Source: CAYJPV01 sp964396055
Lineage (GTDB): Bacteria > Acidobacteriota > Vicinamibacteria > Vicinamibacterales > JAKQTR01
Assembly (NCBI GenBank): GCA_964396055.1
Contig: CAYNDV010000068.1
Coordinates: forward strand, 1-23,518
DNA length: 23,518 nucleotides
Direction: 5' to 3'
Part shown: positions 7,602-15,299 of the stretch, in pieces
Numbering within the stretch: the stretch's first letter is position 1
How the letters are laid out: each line of letters opens with the position of its first letter
Position numbers and translations under genes: made by a program
Notes under the pieces: model-generated
Told to the model about the DNA's origin: nothing
Databases searched by the model: none
What the model saw: the letters and a program-made list of their open reading frames with translations, nothing else

Positions 7602-9032
7602 ATGGCCTGGTACCTGTCGTGGATCGCCTTGAGCCTCGTCATCGCGGGCGTTGCCGCCGCGGTGGGCGGGCTGGCGCCTCGAGCCGGGCGCGTGGCGGTT
7701 CGCCACGTGGCGTGGTGGGCCGCTGCGGCGGCGATGGCCGCGGTGCCGATCGCGGTCGCCTGGTCCGCCGCGGGCGGCGCCGGGCTGTCCCCGGAGGCCG
7801 TCGCCGACAGTGCCCGGGTGGCGGGTACGGCTCCCGGGATGATCGTCGTGCCGGCCGTCACGCGGGGCGCGACAGTGGCATGGATGGCGCTGTGGGCGGC
7901 GGGGTCGCTGTGGGCGTTCGGGCGCCTGGGGCGCGACGTGTCCCGCCTGCGTCGCGTGCGGGCGGCCTGTCGGGCGATGGCGCCAGACGAGACCCGGCGC
8001 TTTGCCCGGACCGCAGCCGCCAACCGGGGGTGGCGGCGCGCCACGCTGGCGTGGTGCCCCGCGATCGACCGGCCCGTGATGCTCGGCCTCGGTCGCCCCA
8101 TCCTGGCGCTGCCGCCCTCGCACGCCTCGGCCCTGAGTGATGCGGACATCGATCGGGTCCTGCTGCACGAGCTCGCGCACGCGCGGCGGTGCGACGACCT
8201 GGCGAGGGTGATCGAACGGGTCTGGCTGGCGGTGTGCTGGGTCAATCCCGTTGCCCATCTGGTCGTGTCGCGGCTGGTGCTCACGCGCGAGATGGCGTGC
8301 GACGACTGGGCGGTGACGCACGACGGCGACCCGGCGACGTATGTGCGCACGCTCGCGTCGGTGGCGCGGCTCGGGCGGGCATCGGCGCCGCGGTGGTTGC
8401 CGGCGGCGGCCACGGGATCGCGGGGCGCCTTGTCGCGCCGGGCGCGCCGTGTGCTCGCGGCCGGGTACCGGCCCCGTGCCGGAGGGTCGGCGCCGGCGCT
8501 GACGGGCGTGCCCGTGCTGCTGGCCGGTCTCACGATCGGCATCGCGCAGATGCCGCCGGTGTTCGTCGACGGCGCCGGCGAGACGGCCGGGCTGACGCAG
8601 GTGCCCGGCGAGCGGGCCGTCCCGGCGGTGCCCGTGACCATCATCGCCGGTCCGACTGTGCCCGGACGGATGATCGCGTCCAGCCAGGGGCCCGCTGGCG
8701 CACCGGCCCAGGCCACGCGGCGGCCGGCCGGAGAACTCCGTCAGGCTGAGTCGTCGGTGGTCGAGGCCGTCGTCACGACGCCCGCGTTCGTTCCCGATGT
8801 TCCGTCTTCGCCAGTCGAGCCGCCGCCGGACGGGGCCGCCGCGACGCTGGCGTCTACAGGTCTCCCGATCGCGGGGCCCGCTGTGCTTGCAGCGCCCCCG
8901 GAGGCGGCGGACCTGGGCTCGGCTCGTCAGACAGATTCCCGGTGGTGGGGCAGCGTGGCCACGGCGGCCAGGTCCACCGCCTCGGCGTTCGGACGCCTGG
9001 GCGCCGTCGTATCGGGGCCGTTCAACCGGTAG
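7602..9032 (+). CDS. M56 family membrane metallopeptidase (BlaR1/MecR1-like, sensor domain absent)
   Basis: 476 residues. Hydrophobic segments lie at about residues 5-24, 33-56, 83-107 and 297-318. Between the third and fourth is the zinc site HELAH (189-193) and the downstream glutamate E230 in REMACDDWAV, both typical of M56. In BlaR1 this domain is activated by signal binding outside and leads to cleavage of BlaI. Here the region after the last membrane segment (about 155 residues) is Ala/Pro/Val-rich low-complexity sequence with no SxxK/SxN penicillin-binding motifs, so beta-lactam sensing in the BlaR1 manner is not supported; the input signal is unknown. The start codon abuts the blaI stop. 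Confidence 0.88.
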   Translation: MAWYLSWIALSLVIAGVAAAVGGLAPRAGRVAVRHVAWWAAAAAMAAVPIAVAWSAAGGAGLSPEAVADSARVAGTAPGMIVVPAVTRGATVAWMALWAAGSLWAFGRLGRDVSRLRRVRAACRAMAPDETRRFARTAAANRGWRRATLAWCPAIDRPVMLGLGRPILALPPSHASALSDADIDRVLLHELAHARRCDDLARVIERVWLAVCWVNPVAHLVVSRLVLTREMACDDWAVTHDGDPATYVRTLASVARLGRASAPRWLPAAATGSRGALSRRARRVLAAGYRPRAGGSAPALTGVPVLLAGLTIGIAQMPPVFVDGAGETAGLTQVPGERAVPAVPVTIIAGPTVPGRMIASSQGPAGAPAQATRRPAGELRQAESSVVEAVVTTPAFVPDVPSSPVEPPPDGAAATLASTGLPIAGPAVLAAPPEAADLGSARQTDSRWWGSVATAARSTASAFGRLGAVVSGPFNR

Positions 9033-9047
9033 CTGAGTTCTACGCGT

Positions 9048-9065
9048 GAGCGCGGTCCGGCGCTC
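9048..9065. terminator. Weak hairpin after the M56 gene
   Basis: GAGCGC (9048-9053) and GCGCTC (9060-9065) form a 6-bp stem with a six-base loop, 15 bases after the M56 stop. There is no T-tract, so termination here is doubtful. Confidence 0.25.
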
Positions 9066-9092
9066 GTCGCGCTGAGACGCGAGAGGTGACGA

Positions 9093-10619
9093 GTGCGAGT
9101 ACACCTGATCAATCCCAGTCACGTCTCGTTCGGGGTGGCCGTGATCACCCCGCGGTGGCTGTTCGTGCTGGCAGCGGCCACGCCGGCGGAATACGGGGAT
9201 CCCGTGCTGGTGGATGAGACCCTCGAGCCGTTCGACCCGGCGACGATCCAGGCCGGGGACGTGGTGGGGATCGGCATCCACACCGGCAACGCGCTCCGCG
9301 GGTACGAAGTCGGCAAGGCTGCCCGTGCGCGGGGCGCGGCGGTGGTCTACGGCGGGATCCACGCCACGTTGTTCCCGGACGAGCCGCACCAGCTGGGCGA
9401 TGCCACCACGGTGGTCACCGGCGATGGCGACACGATCTGGGGGCAGGTCGTCCGTGACTGCGCGGCGGGGCTGCAGCAGCGGACCTACGCGGCGGGCCGC
9501 GTGCCGGGCGAGGCGATGATCCCGGCGCGCTGGGACCTCATCCCGCCGGGCCGGTACATGTGGGCGTCGGTGCAGACGGTGCGCGGGTGCCCCAAGCACT
9601 GCTCGTTCTGCTCGGTGTGGCGCACCGACGGGCAGCAGCCGCGGGTGCGCACGCACGACGCGCTCATCGAGGAGATCGTGCAGCTGCGCCGGCTGGGGTT
9701 CCGGTTCGTGGCCCTGGCGGACGACAATTTCTATCCCGTGTCGTACGCGGACCTGGCGGCGGCCGGGCGCCGCGAGGACAAGACGCGGCTGCACGAGCTG
9801 CAGCGCATGCGGGACGAACGGATGGCGTTCATGCGGGCGCTGGCCGATCTGCCGTCCGACATGAACTTTTTCACCCAGATCACGATGGAGGCCGCCGAGG
9901 ATCCCGAGTTCCTCGACGCGATGCGCCGGGCGCGCATCCGCGGGGCGCTGGTGGGCATCGAGTCGATCACGCCGGCCGGCCTGAAGGACGTCTACAAGGA
10001 CTTCAACGCCTCGGGCACCGACCTGGTGGCGCAGTTGCGCGTGTTCCGCGACCACGGCGTCCATGTGCTCGGGTCGTTCATCTTCGGGCTGCCGAGCGAC
10101 ACGCCCGACACCTTCGACGCCACCACCGCGCTCGCGTTCGATGCCGGCCTCACCTTCGCGCAGTTCGTGATGCTCACGCCGTTTCCCGGCACGATCGACT
10201 TCGATCGCTGGGCGAAACAGGCCGACGCGGAGGGCCGCGCCGTCAACGGCGTGCCGGTGAGCCGGCACTGGCTCATTCCAAAGAACGAGCGGCCGCACAT
10301 CTACACCCATCACCCGCTGATGGGTCCCGAGGAGATCCGGTCGCGCACGCAGCGCGTGTGGGACCGCTTCTACGCCCTGCCGGCGGTGTGGCGCCGCTCG
10401 CGATGCGTGCCCACGTTGCGGGGTCGCCTGGCGTTCATCCTGCTGTCGAAGCTCTACCGGCAGATGTACGCCAACACGGGCATCACCACCGACAGCGGGC
10501 GCGTGTCGCGGTCGGTGCGCTGGGCGCGCTGGATCGCGACGCCCTGCCAGAAGCTCTTCGTCTCTCGGCCGATGCCCGATCTCGTGGCGCCATCGGCCAT
10601 TGCCGGCCCAGCAGCCTGA
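9093..10619 (+). CDS. B12-binding-domain radical SAM protein
   Basis: 508 residues, GTG start at 9093 with GAGAGG a few bases upstream. The N-terminal 140 residues look like a cobalamin-binding Rossmann domain (MRVHLINPS, VGIGIHTGNALRGYEVGKAARARGAAVVYGGIHATLFPDE, VTGDGD). The radical SAM cluster motif CPKHCSFC gives C166, C170 and C173. Later motifs fit the barrel: FVALADDNFY, RGALVGIESI, VLGSFIFGLPSDTPDTF and VMLTPFPGT. The C-terminal 130 residues are Arg/Trp-rich, as in many members of this class. Such enzymes perform SAM-dependent methylations or cyclisations on unactivated carbons in lipids, porphyrins or natural products; the substrate is not evident. It is followed 43 bp later by an exported protein of unknown role. 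Confidence 0.9.
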   Translation: MRVHLINPSHVSFGVAVITPRWLFVLAAATPAEYGDPVLVDETLEPFDPATIQAGDVVGIGIHTGNALRGYEVGKAARARGAAVVYGGIHATLFPDEPHQLGDATTVVTGDGDTIWGQVVRDCAAGLQQRTYAAGRVPGEAMIPARWDLIPPGRYMWASVQTVRGCPKHCSFCSVWRTDGQQPRVRTHDALIEEIVQLRRLGFRFVALADDNFYPVSYADLAAAGRREDKTRLHELQRMRDERMAFMRALADLPSDMNFFTQITMEAAEDPEFLDAMRRARIRGALVGIESITPAGLKDVYKDFNASGTDLVAQLRVFRDHGVHVLGSFIFGLPSDTPDTFDATTALAFDAGLTFAQFVMLTPFPGTIDFDRWAKQADAEGRAVNGVPVSRHWLIPKNERPHIYTHHPLMGPEEIRSRTQRVWDRFYALPAVWRRSRCVPTLRGRLAFILLSKLYRQMYANTGITTDSGRVSRSVRWARWIATPCQKLFVSRPMPDLVAPSAIAGPAA

Positions 10620-10648
10620 GGCCTGACGGCCTAACGGCCCAACGGCCT
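10620..10648. repeat. 8-bp tandem repeat tract (GCCYRACG family)
   Basis: Directly after the radical SAM stop codon (10617-10619) come GCCTGACG, GCCTAACG, GCCCAACG and a partial GCCTGTC, from 10621. The unit is the reverse complement of the GGCCGTTC-type octamers at 15084-15173 and 22214-22250, and equals the CCCAACGG units at 22322-22357. Confidence 0.7.
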
Positions 10649-10662
10649 GTCTGAGGTGTCTC

Positions 10663-11754
10663 ATGTCCACCTCCGTGCGGGAGCTCTGTCTTCGTGACGT
10701 TCGTCGTGTGTCGGCGGGCCTGGCGTGCGCGGCGGCGCTGGGCGTAGCGCTGGCGGCCGTGCCCGCGGCGGTGGCGCCGGCCGGGCGCTGCGAGCCCGTG
10801 GCGGGCGCCGATGCAGGGTCCGCCGCGTCGGCGCTGCCGGTGCTGCGCGAGCGGTCCTACCGGATGGCCGGCCGCGTGCGGCTGCTGCTCTTCTGGGTCC
10901 GGCGCGATCCTGTCGGATCGGGCCGGATCGTGTGGCGCGGCGACGCGGGAGGGAATGTCGGGCACGAACTGCTGATCGGGACCGATCCCGCCCTGGCCCC
11001 GCGCCACGTGAACCGCTGGGGCTACATCGCGGAGGACCGGCGCGATGGCGAGACCCGGGTGCTCGGCGTGATGAGCACGTCCGAGGAGAAGAACCTGTCC
11101 GACATCACCAACGCGTCCGGCGCGGCGCGGGGACGCTTCAAGGCCCTGCACGCGACGGTGGCGGCCAGCGCCATCTGCACGCGGGCCAGTACAGTCGAAA
11201 CCGAACGCGACCTCACGTTGCACGATGCGCCGGCACTCCTCGATCGCGTGCGCGGGCAGATGACCGGCGCGGGCGGCGTCGAACGGACCATCGAGCCCGG
11301 CGTGCGGCCGGGGTTCCTGTCGACGGTGGCGGGGCTGGTCGACGAGGTGGTGGCGGCCGACCCGGGCCAGTCCCGCCGCCTGGCGGGGCGCTCTGCCCGG
11401 TACATCCACAACCAGAAGGTGCTCGAACTCGTCCTCGAGCAGGTGCGGCCGCTGCCGGGCGCGGGCGGCGGTACGGCGCCGGTGCGGGCGGAGTTCGCCA
11501 TCCGTATCGGGGGGCGGACGCGTGAGTCGTTCGAGCTCGAGTTTCCTACACGCGGCCCCGATGCGGGCGTGCCCACGATTATCCGGTATCAGCCGCGGTG
11601 GTGGCTGCAGGCCGAACTGATCCTCGAGCGCGGCGACCTACCGGGCCAGGCCCCAGCGGGCGGCCAGCTCGCGGACGTTCAGCAGGTGCAGCACCGGGAC
11701 GCCGCGGCCCGCAAAGCGGGCGAGCAGGCCGCCCCGCAGCGCGCGCGCCGCTGA
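10663..11754 (+). CDS. Exported protein of unknown function
   Basis: 363 residues, ATG at 10663 with GAGGTG upstream. I do not recognise the family. Residues 1-38 look like a signal peptide (basic start, then GLACAAALGVALAAVPAAVA). The mature part has mixed composition up to about residue 325 (RERSYRMAGRVRLLLFWVRRD, VNRWGYIAEDRR, VLGVMSTSEEKNLSD, YIHNQKVLELVLEQV, and RYQPRWWLQAELIL near the end). The last 38 residues are a Gln/Ala/Arg-rich tail that is antisense to the 3' end of pgsW, giving a 117-bp convergent overlap. That tail is probably read-through after loss of an earlier stop rather than a functional domain. It may be co-transcribed with the radical SAM gene. Confidence 0.7.
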   Translation: MSTSVRELCLRDVRRVSAGLACAAALGVALAAVPAAVAPAGRCEPVAGADAGSAASALPVLRERSYRMAGRVRLLLFWVRRDPVGSGRIVWRGDAGGNVGHELLIGTDPALAPRHVNRWGYIAEDRRDGETRVLGVMSTSEEKNLSDITNASGAARGRFKALHATVAASAICTRASTVETERDLTLHDAPALLDRVRGQMTGAGGVERTIEPGVRPGFLSTVAGLVDEVVAADPGQSRRLAGRSARYIHNQKVLELVLEQVRPLPGAGGGTAPVRAEFAIRIGGRTRESFELEFPTRGPDAGVPTIIRYQPRWWLQAELILERGDLPGQAPAGGQLADVQQVQHRDAAARKAGEQAAPQRARR

Positions 11755-12621
11755 GGGGTCGAGCCAACCCGACCGCAGCCGCAGCACCGCCTCGTCGTCG
11801 CCCAGCGCCGCGGCGGCGCCGCCGGTGTTGACGAACACGACAGCGGCCCCGCGCGTCTGCCGGTCGAGGACGTCCAGCCGCAGGCGCACGGCATCCGCGT
11901 CCGAGGCGGGTCGCAGGACCTCGGCCCGCAGGCGTCGCGCGGCATCCGCGGCAATTCCCTCCGCCATCGTGCGCGCGTCGAGTTCGAGATCGAGACCGCG
12001 ATCGCCCTCGCCGCCAATCGTGACAGCCGCCGACACGGTCGTCATCACCCCGGCTGCGACCAGCCGCGCTTCGATCTCCGGCCAGGTGAACCCCGGATCG
12101 GTCGCCCCCCACGTCGATGCCGTCACCGACGACACGGCCACGACGCGCGCGCCGAGCGCGTCGGCGGCGCAGCCGAGAGCGACGTTCAAGCCGGGGAACG
12201 AACCTGACAGATTGGCCGCCACCACCGAGCCGCGGCCCACGCCGGCGCCGGCCAGTTCCCGGACGAGCCGCGCCGCCCACGCCGGATGGGACGCCAGCCG
12301 CTTGGCCTCCAGGCTGCCGAGCGTGGTCATCAGCGGCGAGACCTCGGCGCCGACAAACGCCACCGTGTCGGGCGTGCCTCCGCGATCGAGAAACGCACCG
12401 GCGTCCGACTTGGCCGTGTAGATGAGGTGCGCGGCCTGGCGCATGCGCCGTTCCGCCGCCTGCTCACGGGCTTCGAGGTCCGCCGGACCCGGCAACGATC
12501 GTGGGCCCGGCCAGCGGGGCCCGGGGATGATGCCGGCGGTCACCAGCGCGAGCGCCGCGATGATCAGCACCCCGGCCGCGGTCAGCAGGGAGGGCGGGAG
12601 GCGGACGGGCGGGGTCGTCAC
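11638..12621 (-). CDS. pgsW: Poly-gamma-glutamate system protein PgsW
   Basis: 327 residues from the GTG at 12621, chosen because TGAGGGGG lies upstream and it follows the pgsC stop by 13 bp; an ATG at 12678 would overlap pgsC and add an atypical tail. One membrane segment (about residues 11-31, LLTAAGVLIIAALALVTAGII) is followed by an extracytoplasmic domain with AHLIYTAKSDAG, DTVAFVGAEVSPLMTTLGSLEAKRLAS, VVAANLSGSFPGLNVA and VSSVTASTWGATDPGFTW, the pattern of the gamma-Glu system protein family found beside pgsB/pgsC in Gram-negatives. Its biochemical role is unknown. It ends at VLHLLNVRELAARWGLAR, possibly a little short for the family. The last 117 bp overlap the opposite-strand gene ending at 11754. 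Confidence 0.82.
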   Translation of the reverse strand: MTTPPVRLPPSLLTAAGVLIIAALALVTAGIIPGPRWPGPRSLPGPADLEAREQAAERRMRQAAHLIYTAKSDAGAFLDRGGTPDTVAFVGAEVSPLMTTLGSLEAKRLASHPAWAARLVRELAGAGVGRGSVVAANLSGSFPGLNVALGCAADALGARVVAVSSVTASTWGATDPGFTWPEIEARLVAAGVMTTVSAAVTIGGEGDRGLDLELDARTMAEGIAADAARRLRAEVLRPASDADAVRLRLDVLDRQTRGAAVVFVNTGGAAAALGDDEAVLRLRSGWLDPSAARALRGGLLARFAGRGVPVLHLLNVRELAARWGLAR

Positions 12622-12634
12622 GGCGCGTGCCCCC

Positions 12635-13078
12635 TCACCACAGCCACGGACCGATGAGCGCCAGCAGCAGGCGGACAACCACGGCCCCGGCGACGGTCAT
12701 CGCGATCGTCGGCCACAGGCCCTGGTGGATCGCCGTGTGCGCGATGAGGCCCGGCACGAGGTAGCCCACCGCGCGGAGGTCGGCGGGCAGCGCCGGCGCG
12801 GCGCCGATGAGGGCGGTGTACGCACCCTGGCAGACGAAGCCCGTGAGAATCGTGATCCCGAAGCGGCGCCGGCCGTAGAGCACGACGAGGCGCATCAGCC
12901 CGTGCCGGACGACGGCCCAGGTGGCCATCGCCACCCCGAAGGTCGCCAGCAGCCGTCCCGGCTGATCCAGGTGCAGCGCCAGATAGCCGGGCACGACGAG
13001 ACCGCCCGAGGCGAGCCCGAGCACCTCCGTGAAGACCAGGTTGACCGCGATGCCGAGCGCGAGCGCAATCTCAACCAC
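12635..13078 (-). CDS. pgsC: Poly-gamma-glutamate biosynthesis membrane protein PgsC/CapC
   Basis: 147 residues from the GTG at 13078, close to the 149 of Bacillus subtilis PgsC. An ATG at 13120 (161 residues) is the alternative, but it adds a Pro-rich leader inside pgsB. Strongly hydrophobic with four to five membrane segments and clear family signatures: NLVFTEVLGLASGGLVVPGYLAL, VVLYGRRRFGITILTGF and VGYLVPGLIAHTAIHQGL. PgsC works with the PgsB ligase at the inner membrane in synthesis and probably passage of poly-gamma-glutamate. The GTG start overlaps the pgsB stop by eight bases (GTGGTTGA), which indicates translational coupling. Confidence 0.9.
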   Translation of the reverse strand: MVEIALALGIAVNLVFTEVLGLASGGLVVPGYLALHLDQPGRLLATFGVAMATWAVVRHGLMRLVVLYGRRRFGITILTGFVCQGAYTALIGAAPALPADLRAVGYLVPGLIAHTAIHQGLWPTIAMTVAGAVVVRLLLALIGPWLW

Positions 13079-14222
13079 GGTCCCGATCCCCGGCCACGGC
13101 GGCGCCGACGCCGCGGGCATCCAGGTGCTTCGTGTTGCCGCACAGCACCACGGTCCTGATGCGCGGGTCCGCGATCAGCTGGTCGCGCAGCGTGCGGGCC
13201 AGCAGCGGCAGCGGCGTGAAGCCCAGGCGCGTGGCCTCCAGCGCCAGGCCCACCTGCTTGCGCGTGGCGCAGTCGGGCGTGTCGCCGGTGACGAGCACGG
13301 AGATCCCCGGGCCCCGCCACAGGTCCGCTGCGGCGAACTGCCGCAGGCGCAGCGGCCGATCGGCCCGGTGGTTGAACACGAACAGCCGCTCGCCGGGCAG
13401 CACTTCGCCGTCGAGCAGGCGGGCGAGCGACTCGGGGTCGTTCGCGGCCGAGGCGTCGACGACCGCCACGGTGCGGCCGGCGACGGTCCAGGTGGTCACA
13501 CTCATGGCCCCGGGGTCCTCCGGTGCCGCGCCCATGGCGTCCAGCGCCACGTCGTCGGCCAGGCCCACGGCGCGCGTCACCGCCAGCGCCAGGGCGAGAT
13601 TCTCGTGCTGCCAGGCGCGCCGGGTTCCTGGCGCGAGGTCCGCGGCCGGCCGCACCACCGTGGTGCGCCGCCGCCGGGCTTCCGCCTCGAACGGCGCCGG
13701 GTCGGGTACGTCGCCGAGCACGAGCACGCCGTCGTCCGGGACGGTCGCGGTCAACGCCCGCGCGACGTCGGCGGCGGTGGCGCCCATCACGTCGGCGTGA
13801 TCGGGGCGCGCGTTGGTGATGACGCCGATCGTGGCGCGGATCATGCCGTGCTCGCTGACGGCCTGCAGGGCGGGATCGATCGCCATGCACTCGAGCACGA
13901 TGGCGTCGGCGTTGCGGCGGCGGGCTTCCCGCAGGCACCAGAGTTGCTCACGGATGCTGGGCGGCGCGCGGCGGACCACCGGCTGCTCGGTGCCGTCGGG
14001 CAGGATGAGCCGCGCCGCGGTGCCGGTCGTCTTGGCCAGTGTGCGGCGGCCAGACGCGCGCAGGGCGGCGGCGACCAGGCGTGTGACCGTGGACTTGCCC
14101 CGCGTGCCGTTGACGTGCACCCGGATCGCGATGCGCCGGTGAGCGCGGTCGCGCTGCCAGCGCTCCCAGCCGCCGGCCGCGAGCAGGCCGCCGAGCACGA
14201 CCGACGCGACGGCGGCCACCAT
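13071..14222 (-). CDS. pgsB: Poly-gamma-glutamate synthase PgsB/CapB (ATP-dependent ligase)
   Basis: 383 residues against 393 for B. subtilis PgsB. It begins with a hydrophobic anchor (residues 2-18), then the Mur-ligase-like P-loop NGTRGKST (38-45). Further hallmarks in the right order are KTTGTAARLI, IVLECMAIDPALQ, IGVITNARPDHADVMG, EDPGAM and VLCGNTKHLDARG. It forms gamma-amide bonds between glutamates through an acyl-phosphate intermediate, together with PgsC. The ATG at 14222 is six bases after the stop of the short-chain dehydrogenase, so four genes (SDR-pgsB-pgsC-pgsW) form one operon. No pgsA/capA metallophosphoesterase-like gene is in the window. Confidence 0.93.
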   Translation of the reverse strand: MVAAVASVVLGGLLAAGGWERWQRDRAHRRIAIRVHVNGTRGKSTVTRLVAAALRASGRRTLAKTTGTAARLILPDGTEQPVVRRAPPSIREQLWCLREARRRNADAIVLECMAIDPALQAVSEHGMIRATIGVITNARPDHADVMGATAADVARALTATVPDDGVLVLGDVPDPAPFEAEARRRRTTVVRPAADLAPGTRRAWQHENLALALAVTRAVGLADDVALDAMGAAPEDPGAMSVTTWTVAGRTVAVVDASAANDPESLARLLDGEVLPGERLFVFNHRADRPLRLRQFAAADLWRGPGISVLVTGDTPDCATRKQVGLALEATRLGFTPLPLLARTLRDQLIADPRIRTVVLCGNTKHLDARGVGAAVAGDRDRG

Positions 14223-14228
14223 GGCGGC

Positions 14229-15038
14229 TCAGGCCTTCCGGTACGTGCCGGCCACCCGCCGGCCCGTCGTGCGCACGAGCCACTGCGGCGTGTACCGCAT
14301 GATCTGCACGAGGGCCCGGTACTGCCACCCGTTGATCCAGAGGTCGTCGCCGCGCATCACCGCGTCGTAGGCCTCGCGCGCCACGGCGTCGGCCCGCAGC
14401 CAGACCCAGGACGGGAACTTGCTGACCTGCGGGCGCATGCCGTTGACGTCGTGGAACTCGCTGTAGGTGAATCCCGGGCACACCGCCGTCACGTGGACGC
14501 CGTGTTTCCGGACCTCGAGGGCCAGCGACTGCGAGAACTTCGTGACCAGCGACTTCGCCGCCCCGTAGAGCGTATGGCCCGCCGACGGCGGCGCGAACCC
14601 GGCGACCGACGACACGTTGATCACCCAGCCGCGCCGGCGCGCAATCATGCCGGGCAGGAAGATGTGCGTGAGGGCGGCCACCGCCGTGACCATCACCTCG
14701 AGGAAGTCGCGGTGCGCGGGCCACGGCGTGTCGAGGAAGGAACCCGTCAGCCCGTAGCCGGCGTTGTTCACGAGCGCGTCGATCTCGAGGCCGGCGGCGC
14801 CGACCGCGGCGGCGAGGCGGCCGGGGGCTGCCGGGTCCGCCAGGTCGGCGGCAATGACGAAGACGCGGCAGGCGTGGCGCTCGCGCAGTTCCCCGGCCAG
14901 CGCGTCCAGCCGGTCCGCCCGGCGGGCCGTGAGGACGAGATCGAAGCCTTCGGCGGCGAACACGCGGGCCAGTTCGGCACCGATGCCGGCCGAGGCGCCG
15001 GTGATCAGGGCGGTCCGCTTGGCAGACGGATCGGGCAT
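14229..15038 (-). CDS. Short-chain dehydrogenase/reductase (SDR)
   Basis: 269 residues, classical SDR layout. Cofactor motif TGASAGIG (13-20) with an arginine pair at 39-40 after the second strand, which favours NADP(H); NNAG (91-94); catalytic Ser in NVSS (143-144), Y158 and K162 in YGAAK. The C-terminal part (NGWQYRALVQIMRYTPQWLVRTTGRR) is typical of the DltE-like/YdfG-type branch with unknown acyl or carbonyl substrates. It is the first gene of the operon with pgsBCW; a functional link to polyglutamate is possible but nothing in the sequence shows one. The ATG at 15038 has no ribosome-binding site and sits six bases after a TAGACT hexamer. Confidence 0.9.
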   Translation of the reverse strand: MPDPSAKRTALITGASAGIGAELARVFAAEGFDLVLTARRADRLDALAGELRERHACRVFVIAADLADPAAPGRLAAAVGAAGLEIDALVNNAGYGLTGSFLDTPWPAHRDFLEVMVTAVAALTHIFLPGMIARRRGWVINVSSVAGFAPPSAGHTLYGAAKSLVTKFSQSLALEVRKHGVHVTAVCPGFTYSEFHDVNGMRPQVSKFPSWVWLRADAVAREAYDAVMRGDDLWINGWQYRALVQIMRYTPQWLVRTTGRRVAGTYRKA

Positions 15039-15050
15039 GGAGAGAGTCTA
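15039..15050 (-). promoter_or_regulatory. Leaderless-type -10 element of the SDR-pgsBCW operon
   Basis: On the minus strand TAGACT (15050-15045) is followed by exactly six bases (ctctcc) and the ATG. Transcription would be expected to start at the A of the start codon. No -35 hexamer is visible at 16-18 bases upstream. Confidence 0.5.
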
Positions 15051-15083
15051 CCAGTAGTGCAGGGCTTCAGCCCGGGCCAACGG

Positions 15084-15173
15084 GGCCGTTCGGCCATTCG
15101 GCTCTCGGCCGTTCGGCGGAGGCAGGCCGTTCGGCTCTCGGCCGTTGGGCCGTTTGGCGGAGACAGGCCGTTC
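15084..15173. repeat. 8-bp tandem repeat tract (GGCCGTTC family) with higher-order duplication
   Basis: Consecutive units are GGCCGTTC, GGCCATTC, GGCTCTC, GGCCGTTC, GGCGGAGGCA, GGCCGTTC, GGCTCTC, GGCCGTTG, GGCCGTTT, GGCGGAGACA and GGCCGTTC. A larger block (15100-15132) is repeated at 15133-15173 with one octamer more, 33 versus 41 bp. It fills the spacer between the divergent SDR and typA genes. Confidence 0.85.
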
Positions 15174-15239
15174 GGCGTGACCGCGTGATCCCTTCTTGCT
15201 ACTTGCTTCGTTCTTCTACGCGTGAACCACAATCCCCAC
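15170..15239 (+). repeat. Composite intergenic repeat, copy R1 (70 bp)
   Basis: It consists of GTTCGGCGTGACCGCGTG, ATCCC, three heptamers (TTCTTGC, TACTTGC, TTCGTTC), then TTCTACGCGTGAACC and ACAATCCCCAC. A second copy on the opposite strand at 18717-18807 matches both flanks with a single mismatch and has six heptamers instead of three. The end facing typA lies 60 bases before its ATG. Confidence 0.85.
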
Positions 15240-15248
15240 GCCCGGCGC

Positions 15249-15283
15249 CCCCGAGCCCCGAGCCCCATGCCCCATGCCCCATG
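15249..15283. repeat. 7-bp tandem repeat, CCCCGAG/CCCCATG x5
   Basis: Two CCCCGAG units (15249-15262) and three CCCCATG units (15263-15283) in perfect 7-bp register. The tract ends four bases before the typA -10 element and so occupies the place of its -35 box. Confidence 0.88.
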
Positions 15284-15287
15284 CCTG

Positions 15288-15299
15288 TATACTGGGAAG
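15288..15299 (+). promoter_or_regulatory. Leaderless-type -10 element of typA
   Basis: TATACT (15288-15293) is followed by exactly six bases (gggaag) and the typA ATG at 15300, placing the predicted transcript start on the start codon. The GGGAAG is too close to the ATG to act as a ribosome-binding site. The -35 position is taken up by CCCCATG repeats. Confidence 0.55.

Noticed and set aside
7161..10670. Very long minus-strand open frame opposite blaI, M56 and radical SAM genes
   Set aside because: It is an Arg/His/Pro/Gly-rich shadow typical of GC-rich antisense frames; the plus-strand genes have clear families.
13029..15188. Long plus-strand open frame opposite pgsB and the SDR gene
   Set aside because: Low-complexity antisense composition with no domain; pgsB and SDR motifs on the minus strand are unambiguous.
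15222..15299. N-terminal extension of typA from an upstream ATG at 15222
   Set aside because: The extra 26 residues are translated repeat DNA (composite element tail and CCCCATG heptamers) and do not resemble TypA; a -10 element sits just before the ATG at 15300.
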